Below are positions 29,087 through 35,743 of a DNA stretch of 47,281 nucleotides, piece by piece; the first letter of the stretch is position 1, and each line of letters starts with the position of its first letter. The DNA is from Bacteroidota bacterium. GTDB lineage: Bacteria > Bacteroidota > Bacteroidia > Cytophagales > Cyclobacteriaceae. The notes beneath the pieces were generated by a model. That model did not search any database. It was not told where the DNA came from and saw only the letters and a list, made by a program, of their open reading frames with translations. Location of the stretch: positions 1 to 47,281 of the forward strand of contig JAQCLE010000024.1 in assembly GCA_027592755.1 (NCBI GenBank), written 5' to 3'. A program made the translations under genes and the position numbers.

Positions 29087-29980
29087 ATGAATGTCGCAAT
29101 TGTAGGATCCGGAGCCATGGGAAATGGTATTGCACATGTTTTTGGACAGCATGGTTTTAAAGTTGCAATCTTCGATGTATCAAGCGATGCATTGAATAAA
29201 GCGATGGCCACCATTTCAAAAAACTTGGATAGGCAGATAAGCAAAGGGTTAATTTCAGAAGAAGTGAAAACACTTACACTTTCAAACATTACAATATATA
29301 CTGTCTTAAAAGATGCAGTGAAAAAGGCCGATTTGGTAATTGAAGCTGCGACAGAAAATGAGAATATTAAATTCGATTTATTTCGGAATTTAGATGAGTA
29401 TTGTCCCAAACAGGCAATCCTGGCTTCTAATACCTCTTCAATTTCGATTACAAAAATTGGAGCCGTAACCAAAAGGCCCGGACAGGTTATCGGGATGCAT
29501 TTTATGAATCCTGTTCCCGTCATGAAATTGGTAGAGGTCATAAGAGGGTATGCCACAACTGATGAGGTTACGAAATCTGTTATGGAATTATCTGTCCAGT
29601 TAGGCAAAGTACCCGTAGAAGTCAATGACTATCCCGGGTTTGTTGCCAATAGAATTCTGATGCCAATGATCAATGAAGCCATTTATTCCCTCTATGAGGG
29701 TGTTGCCGGTGTTGAGCAGATTGATACGGTAATGAAATTAGGCATGGCGCACCCAATGGGCCCATTGCAATTAGCAGATTTTATAGGACTGGATGTATGT
29801 TTATCAATTCTTAGGGTTCTTCACGATGGTTTTGGGAATCCAAAATATGCACCCTGTCCGTTGTTAATAAATATGGTAGAAGCAGGAAATTACGGTATTA
29901 AATCTGGCTGTGGTTTTTATTCCTATTCTGAGGGAATTAAAGAATTAAACGTTTCGGAGAGATTAAAACAGCATGGCTAA
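29087..29980 (+). CDS. 3-hydroxybutyryl-CoA dehydrogenase
   Basis: NAD(P)-dependent enzyme that interconverts 3-hydroxybutyryl-CoA and acetoacetyl-CoA. From the ATG at 29087 the protein is about 297 residues, the family size, and starts directly with the Rossmann motif NVAIVGSGAMGNGIAHVF; an ATG at 29024 would add 21 unlikely residues. Further motifs are LVIEAATENENIKF, ILASNTSSISIT, IGMHFMNPVPVMKLVEVI with the catalytic His, and VNDYPGFVANRILMPMINEA. The gene follows KorAB in divergent orientation. The nuclease gene overlaps its end by 8 bases. Confidence 0.93.
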   Translation: MNVAIVGSGAMGNGIAHVFGQHGFKVAIFDVSSDALNKAMATISKNLDRQISKGLISEEVKTLTLSNITIYTVLKDAVKKADLVIEAATENENIKFDLFRNLDEYCPKQAILASNTSSISITKIGAVTKRPGQVIGMHFMNPVPVMKLVEVIRGYATTDEVTKSVMELSVQLGKVPVEVNDYPGFVANRILMPMINEAIYSLYEGVAGVEQIDTVMKLGMAHPMGPLQLADFIGLDVCLSILRVLHDGFGNPKYAPCPLLINMVEAGNYGIKSGCGFYSYSEGIKELNVSERLKQHG

Positions 29981-31007
29981 AAAAATCCAGAAAAAAAGAG
30001 CTCCTACCAGGAAGAAATCGACAAAAAATAAACCGGCAAATTCCAACTGGGGACTTATCGTAGGCCTTATTGGAATTATCCTGATTTTGTTCACCATAGC
30101 AAGTTATTACTATTTGAAGTTACCTGATTCTGAGGTCGCTAAAGGGAATGATTCCAATGATCAACCTCAATCTGCTCAACGGCTCGAGAAAAAGGGGGAT
30201 GCCAGGGAGAGTGCTTTCGAAAAAGAAAAGACTGCAACTCTTCCGGGAGATGACCAATTAGAATCCGCAACTACCAATCCAAATGTTCCTGATTATAGCG
30301 GTATAGATTCATTCTATTTTACTAACTCATTTGATTTTGCGTGGCCGGCATATACAGTGGATGATCAGATAATTGAACATGAAGGCTATACATTATCTTA
30401 TGATGAAAATAATGAACAACCATATTGGGTGGCAGAAAAATTGGAACGTTCCAATCTTGAACAGAATAAGTTCAATCGAAAAGATGATTTTCGTGAAGAT
30501 CCATTGGTACGAACAGGGTCAGCTACTCTGAATGATTATAAAAATTCAGGTTATGACAGAGGACACCTGGCACCTGCAGCTGATTTTTCCTGGTCCAAAG
30601 AGGCCCTTGATCAGTCTTTCTTTTTAAGCAACATGAGCCCACAGAACCCCTCATTTAATCGAGGGATTTGGAAGAGGCTGGAAGAGAATGTTAGAAGATG
30701 GGCAATTTCCAATAATACGATTTATGTTGTTACCGGACCGATTATCAAAAAAGGTCTCACTCGAATTGGGAAAAACAAAGTAACGGTACCCGAATATTAC
30801 TATAAAGCTATCTTGGATATCAAAGAGCCCGAATTGAAGGCTATTGCATTTATAATGAAAAATGAAAAGTCAGATGGTGATATATTTAAATTTGCAGTAA
30901 CAATCGACGAACTTGAAAAATTTTCAGGCCTGGATTTTTTTCCATCCACCCCAGATGCGTTGGAAGATCAATTGGAAAAAGCCATCAGTACAAATCTTTG
31001 GAAATAA
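29973..31007 (+). CDS. Membrane-anchored DNA/RNA non-specific endonuclease (NucA family)
   Basis: The 344-residue product has a lysine-rich cytoplasmic tail, one membrane anchor (WGLIVGLIGIILILFTIASY) and an acidic linker of about 60 residues. The nuclease domain carries the DRGH active site (Asp195-His198 in YDRGHLAPAADF) and the metal-binding Asn in MSPQNPSFNRG (Asn229). The fold is that of the Serratia/NucA/EndoG betabetaalpha-Me nucleases. The anchored form would place the enzyme in the periplasm, where it could degrade imported or environmental nucleic acid. Its start overlaps the dehydrogenase gene, so the two are coupled in translation. Confidence 0.92.
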   Translation: MAKKIQKKRAPTRKKSTKNKPANSNWGLIVGLIGIILILFTIASYYYLKLPDSEVAKGNDSNDQPQSAQRLEKKGDARESAFEKEKTATLPGDDQLESATTNPNVPDYSGIDSFYFTNSFDFAWPAYTVDDQIIEHEGYTLSYDENNEQPYWVAEKLERSNLEQNKFNRKDDFREDPLVRTGSATLNDYKNSGYDRGHLAPAADFSWSKEALDQSFFLSNMSPQNPSFNRGIWKRLEENVRRWAISNNTIYVVTGPIIKKGLTRIGKNKVTVPEYYYKAILDIKEPELKAIAFIMKNEKSDGDIFKFAVTIDELEKFSGLDFFPSTPDALEDQLEKAISTNLWK

Positions 31008-31049
31008 AACAACCCGAGCCTCAAAGTATGCATTTGCGTTAATGTCATT

Positions 31050-31778
31050 ATGAATCTGTCACCCTACATATTCAGCGCTGTTCTCTTTTTCCTTACTCTC
31101 AATTTATTTGGTCAGGTATCAGAGAATAAAGTATTGGCAGATAAATATTTGGAAGAAGCAAAAATTCTTAATCAAAAAGGGCGATATGATGAAGCCAACA
31201 TCATTTTTCGAAAAATTCTTTCACTTAGTGAAGTAATTCCAAGTGAGCTATGTTATCATTTCGCTGAAACACTTTATGGGATTGGACAATATCAAAACAG
31301 CAAAAACTTTGTTGATAAGTACTTTGAGCTAACCGGTAGTACAGGTGATAATTATGCCGAAGTAAAAATGCTTGAAGAAATGGTAGATAACCAGATGATA
31401 GCAATTAAAAAATGCGATTTATGTGATATTTCTGGTTACCGGTTAATTCCATGTGAGGAGTGTAATTCCGTTGGTACCGTTACAAAAGCCTGTCATTATT
31501 GCAAAGGTTATGGGGTTTCAGTTTGTACAAAGTGTCACGGTGAAGGCGTTTTGATTACCGAAAATAGTTTAGGAGTTAATCAGTACTACACTTGTGACAG
31601 GTGTAACGGCGATGGAATGGAAACGTGCCCGATTTGTTCTGGGGAAAAAATGTTGACAGTTGACTGTCCCGTTTGTTATGGGTCATTGAAACAATCAGGC
31701 ACGGAACTGTGTGACCATCGGAATCACGACGTTCCGGCAGTGGAGGACCCATATGTATTTGAAAAGTCATCCAACTAA
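31050..31778 (+). CDS. Exported protein with TPR helices and a DnaJ-like multi-CxxC region
   Basis: The 242-residue product has a Sec signal peptide (MNLSPYIFSAVLFFLTLNLF, cleaved after about residue 21). Residues about 25-115 form TPR-type helices (YLEEAKILNQKGRYDEANII, LCYHFAETLYGIGQYQNSK). Residues 122-209 contain seven CxxC motifs at 122, 135, 148, 159, 182, 193 and 206, several followed by the G-x-G of DnaJ zinc fingers. Cytoplasmic DnaJ has four such motifs, so this is an expanded, exported version. It may bind zinc or act in periplasmic thiol or folding chemistry; this is inference. The gene follows the nuclease by 42 bases. Confidence 0.72.
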   Translation: MNLSPYIFSAVLFFLTLNLFGQVSENKVLADKYLEEAKILNQKGRYDEANIIFRKILSLSEVIPSELCYHFAETLYGIGQYQNSKNFVDKYFELTGSTGDNYAEVKMLEEMVDNQMIAIKKCDLCDISGYRLIPCEECNSVGTVTKACHYCKGYGVSVCTKCHGEGVLITENSLGVNQYYTCDRCNGDGMETCPICSGEKMLTVDCPVCYGSLKQSGTELCDHRNHDVPAVEDPYVFEKSSN

Positions 31779-31796
31779 AGCTTTCTTTGCCAGTAT

Positions 31797-32402
31797 ATGG
31801 CACTCTCCAATTTAGATTTTTCAAAAAATGATGGGTTGATACCCGCAATAATTCAAGATTATCAAACTGGGAAAGTTTTGATGCTGGGCTATATGAACGA
31901 AGAAGCCATACAGAAAACTGAGGAATCTGGTTTGGTAACTTTTTATAGCAGGAGCAAGAACAGGCTTTGGACTAAGGGAGAGACATCAGGCAACCATCTC
32001 GAGCTTAAAGAGATGATTGCAGATTGTGATAAGGACACTTTACTGATAAAAGCCGAACCAAAAGGTCCAACCTGTCACACTGGTCAGGATACTTGTTTCG
32101 GAGAAAAGAACCAATCAGACTTAGCTTTTCTCTCAGTTCTGGAAGATATAATTCAAGACCGGAAGATTAACCCTGCAGAAGGGTCTTATACGACAGCACT
32201 TTTTAAAGACGGCATCAATAAAATTGCTCAAAAAGTAGGTGAGGAAGCGGTTGAAGTCGTCATCGAAGCGAAGGATGATAATGAAGGACTGTTCAAAAAC
32301 GAAGTAGCGGATTTACTATTCCATACGCTCATTTTACTAAGAGAGAAGGACGTTCAACTAAGCGATATTGTTGAGATTTTGGAAGAAAGACACCAAAAAT
32401 AG
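31797..32402 (+). CDS. hisIE: Bifunctional phosphoribosyl-AMP cyclohydrolase / phosphoribosyl-ATP pyrophosphatase
   Basis: Catalyses steps 2 and 3 of histidine synthesis. The 201 residues hold the HisI domain first (GKVLMLGYMNEEAIQKT, SRSKNRLWTKGETSGNHL, DCDKDTLLIKAEPKGPTCHTG with metal-binding Cys and Asp residues) and then the HisE domain, a MazG-like helical pyrophosphatase (GEEAVEVVIEAKDDNEG with LFKNEVADLLFHTLILL). It starts at the ATG at 31797, 18 bases after the preceding stop. No other his gene is next to it. Confidence 0.95.
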   Translation: MALSNLDFSKNDGLIPAIIQDYQTGKVLMLGYMNEEAIQKTEESGLVTFYSRSKNRLWTKGETSGNHLELKEMIADCDKDTLLIKAEPKGPTCHTGQDTCFGEKNQSDLAFLSVLEDIIQDRKINPAEGSYTTALFKDGINKIAQKVGEEAVEVVIEAKDDNEGLFKNEVADLLFHTLILLREKDVQLSDIVEILEERHQK

Positions 32403-32445
32403 CGAGGGAACAATTCTTTCAAGGAACCACTCCATTAACCTTCTT

Positions 32446-32476
32446 CTTGAAATTCATTAATTTATGGCTAATTTAA
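32446..32476 (+). promoter_or_regulatory. Possible promoter of the flavoprotein gene
   Basis: CTTG at 32446-32449 and TAATTTAA at 32469-32476 are separated by 19 bases, a partial match to the Bacteroidota TTTG-N19-TAnnTTTG promoter. The gene starts 22 bases downstream. The match is weak in the last two bases of the -7 box. Confidence 0.35.
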
Positions 32477-32498
32477 GCTGACCAAACCTCAATTTAGA

Positions 32499-33983
32499 AT
32501 GGAGAAATACGATGTATGTGTAATAGGGGCCGGGCCTGCCGGTTATACCGCAGCAATGCGGGCCATTGATTTCAAGAAACGTGTTTTACTTGTAGAAAAG
32601 AGAAGATTAGGGGGCGCAGGGATTCATCATGGTGCTTTGTCCAGTAAAACCTGGTGGGAGTTGTCACGAGAATTTTATCAAATAAGGGTGCAAAGTCGGA
32701 ATTACAATTTTGATGAGCCAAAAATCAATTTCAATAAGGTGAAATCCGAAGTTTTGGATGCTGCCAGGGAACGTACGGATTTATTGGAACACCATATGTA
32801 TAACCTTAACGTTTCCTGTGACGAAGAGATTTTTTATTACATCAATGGAAATGCGAAAATAATAAATAAAAATACGGTCCAAATAACCAAAACCGATGGC
32901 GAAATAAGCATTAATGCCGATCATATTATTATTGCTTCGGGGAGTAGACCAAGATATTTGCCTCACATTCCAATTGATGAAAAGATTGTGATGACCAGCG
33001 ATGGGATTGATAAGATGGATGCTTTCCCAAGGAGTATGGTGATAGTGGGAGCTGGAGTAATTGGATGTGAATTCGCTACAATTTTTTCAAACTTTGGTCA
33101 GACAAAAGTGAATCTCATTGATAAGGGTGATCGCATTCTGCCCTTTGAAGATGAGGACATCGTTCGGGTGATTGAGGGTAACCTGGAAGCAAAAGGTGTT
33201 CTCATACACAGAAATTCCAAACTGATAAAAATGAATATTGATGATAATGGCATGGTGGTTTATACACTTGAGTATACCGATGGATCCAAAGAGGTTTTCA
33301 GGGTGGAAAAGGCACTGGTTTCGGTTGGAAGGATGCCTAACTACGAAAATTTATTTGATGATACTTTGGGAATAAAGATTGATAATCGTGGAATTGTTGA
33401 TGATCTGACTCAGACCACTGTTGAAAATATTTGGGCAGTCGGTGATGTAACAGCTGATATTGCTTTGGTGAATGTGGGAGAGTTAGAAGGCAGGTATGCC
33501 GTTGAGCGAATTTACGGTAAACCCAAGAAACCACTCATTTATGAGAACATTTCAACAATAATGTTTTTGTCACCTGAAGTAGCCGGTGTAGGACTGAATG
33601 AGATCAAGGCAAAGGAACAAGGAATTGATTATAAAGTGGTAAGCCTTGATTACAGTTGTATTTCCAGGGCTATTGCCATGAGAAATACTCAGGGTTTTAT
33701 TAAAATACTTGTCACCAATGATGATGAGATGAATATACTTGGGATGCGTGTGGTGGGTGAACATGCTTCCAGTGCCATTGAAGCTGTGGCACTTCTCATT
33801 TCGATGGGACTGGGAATTGAAGAGCTGGCAGAGTTAATTCATCCCCATCCTTCGATTATTGAAGGTATTCAGGAGTGTGTAAGGATGCTTTTGAACAAGT
33901 CAATGCTTAAACCGAAGGTGCTTAGGGAGGCTATGAAATGCAGAAGTTGCAAGAATGGTGTTTACGAGGATATTGTTTTTTAG
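32499..33983 (+). CDS. Lipoamide-dehydrogenase-like flavoprotein lacking the redox disulfide
   Basis: A 494-residue FAD/NAD(P) oxidoreductase of the pyridine nucleotide-disulfide family. It has the FAD motif VIGAGPAGYTAAMRA at the N-terminus, the NAD-binding GAGVIGCEFATIFSNFG, the FAD-contact segment ENIWAVGDVTAD, and the C-terminal dimer motif LIHPHPSIIEGIQE. The site that is normally G-G-T-C-x4-C reads GGAGIHHGALSSK: Gly41 and Ala46 replace the two redox cysteines. The C-terminus adds a new CxxC (Cys481 and Cys484, KCRSCKNG). So this is not a normal dihydrolipoyl dehydrogenase. It may be a transhydrogenase, a diaphorase or an enzyme with a relocated thiol pair. No E2 or E1 subunit lies nearby. 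Confidence 0.85.
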   Translation: MEKYDVCVIGAGPAGYTAAMRAIDFKKRVLLVEKRRLGGAGIHHGALSSKTWWELSREFYQIRVQSRNYNFDEPKINFNKVKSEVLDAARERTDLLEHHMYNLNVSCDEEIFYYINGNAKIINKNTVQITKTDGEISINADHIIIASGSRPRYLPHIPIDEKIVMTSDGIDKMDAFPRSMVIVGAGVIGCEFATIFSNFGQTKVNLIDKGDRILPFEDEDIVRVIEGNLEAKGVLIHRNSKLIKMNIDDNGMVVYTLEYTDGSKEVFRVEKALVSVGRMPNYENLFDDTLGIKIDNRGIVDDLTQTTVENIWAVGDVTADIALVNVGELEGRYAVERIYGKPKKPLIYENISTIMFLSPEVAGVGLNEIKAKEQGIDYKVVSLDYSCISRAIAMRNTQGFIKILVTNDDEMNILGMRVVGEHASSAIEAVALLISMGLGIEELAELIHPHPSIIEGIQECVRMLLNKSMLKPKVLREAMKCRSCKNGVYEDIVF

Positions 33984-34069
33984 AAAGAACCAATACCTAT
34001 AAAAAATTTCCCTCCGATCTACGACACACAGACCAATCTTGGAAAAATACTGAAGTTTTAAAATTGGAG

Positions 34070-34090
34070 TGGTCTGTGGGCTACAGACCA
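34070..34090. terminator. Perfect hairpin between convergent genes
   Basis: TGGTCTGT at 34070-34077 and ACAGACCA at 34083-34090 form a perfect 8-bp stem with a 5-base loop. It lies between the convergent flavoprotein and serine-hydrolase genes and could end transcription from both sides, though no long T tract follows. Related CAGACC/GATCTGTG pieces occur within 60 bases on either side. Confidence 0.5.
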
Positions 34091-34135
34091 TGGTGTTAGA
34101 GATTTGAATTAGAGTGATCTGTGAGAAAATCATAG

Positions 34136-35722
34136 CTATATCTGAATTATCCTACCTTCAATCCCAAGCCTTTCATCCTTACCCCCTCTTCCCATAGCTA
34201 CACTATTGAGAAACGAGACCGCCACCTTGTCATCATCAAAGGCAAGGAAGACATGTTCTCCATGTATGGTCTCAGCAAACTTCAAGCTGACTTGTAAAGT
34301 ATTTTCGTCTTTCCAGGTTGCGCTGGCAACGTATTTTGACTCAACTGGAATCTGGGCACCAATAGGGTATAGATCTTCAGGGCTTTTTATTTGATCAGCT
34401 TCAATCCATTGTTGAATGCCACAATTGATGACCTCACTTTTGATTTTGTTTATTTCGACCTGGCATCCAGCGTCAGAGTAATTGACGGTTATTGACTTTA
34501 TGCCATAATCATTTTCCTCGAAGGTGAATTGTTTCCCTGATATGTCTTTAACCAAATCTGATGATGCATTGAAAGCAGGGGGAAGCATTGCCAGGCTACT
34601 AATTTTAGAAGCAACTGAACGCTGTCCATCTTCATCTTGCGGCAAGGCGAAATCCTGGAAAGCAGGAAGTAAATTTTTCCATATAATATTCATAGAAGCC
34701 TGCATATCAAAACTCTCAGATGTTATGGCCACAATAGCGTCCTGATCAGGCATTACAATACAGTACTGACCAAATGCACCATCTCCACGATAGACCTTAT
34801 CCGGAATGCATCTCCAAAATTGATAACCATATCCTTCGGACTAATCACCATTATCTTCTTGGGAAGGCACCTGGTATTTAGTCGCTTCATCATCCCATGA
34901 TTCCGGAAGTAGTTCGGTTTCATTCCATTTGCCTTTTTGCAAATAGAGTAGGCCAAGTTTTGCAATATCCTCCGTCCTTACTCTCAGTCCATAGCCACCT
35001 GTATTAACACCTCTGGGACATGTCTCCCAGTCAGCTCCTTCAATTCCAAGTGGTACAAAGAGTCTTGGTGTAAGGTATTCAATCAATGTTTTCCCTGTCA
35101 ACTTCTGAACAATGTTTGAGAGCATGTAGGTAGCGCCAGTATTATACAGGAATTGTGTGCCCGGATCATGTTCAAGCTCCTGGGCCAGGAATGCTTTTGG
35201 CCAGTTGCCATCCGGTTCAACTCTCATACCATCCATTGTGCCAGTGCCATGTCCTGTATTCATGGTTAATAAATGTCGTACCTCCATCGAGGCAAGTCTT
35301 TCGCTGATCCCATCAGGTGTATCATCGGGAAAAAATGATACCACTTTGTCATTGACCATTAAAAGGCCTTCGGAGACCGCTAATCCAACTGCTGTAGAAG
35401 TGAAGCTTTTACTCAAAGAATAAAGCGTATGCTTTAGTTCTGAAGCAAAAGGCGACCACCATCCTTCGGTGATCACTTTCCCATGCCTTATTATCATCAG
35501 ACTATGAAATTCAATTCCACTTTTCTCAATCTCAGCATAAAGATTCAAGAGACTCTGAGAACTTACTCCTTGTTCCTCAGGCGTACTTCTTGGTAAGTCT
35601 GAGGTTTCGACAGAAGTAATTGTCGTCGGGTGAGTTTGGTTACATGAGTTTAAAACAGGAATAAATCCGACCGCCAGGGCACCAGTCCCAATTTGCTTGA
35701 TAAATGTCCTTCGTTTTGGCAT
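34136..35722 (-). pseudogene. Tat-exported serine hydrolase (beta-lactamase class C fold) with in-frame TAG
   Basis: The start gives a twin-arginine signal (KRRTFIKQIG) ending in a lipobox-like LNSC. The hydrolase domain follows with the SxxK nucleophile motif in YSLSKSFTSTAVG and a tyrosine-motif region near FLYNTGATYML. At 34841-34843 a TAG interrupts the frame between EDNGD and SEGYGYQFWRC. The same frame then continues to the stop at 34136, with the family-typical GDGAFGQYCIVMPDQDAIVAI. Homologues often have Trp at this place (DW-S/G-xGYGYQFW), so TGG to TAG is the likely change. Without readthrough the protein ends at about residue 293 and loses the late part of the active-site domain and a C-terminal lobe of 190 residues. 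Function would be a periplasmic or surface esterase or peptidase. Confidence 0.85.
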
Positions 35723-35743
35723 AGCTAAGTTGTGAAGTAGTTT

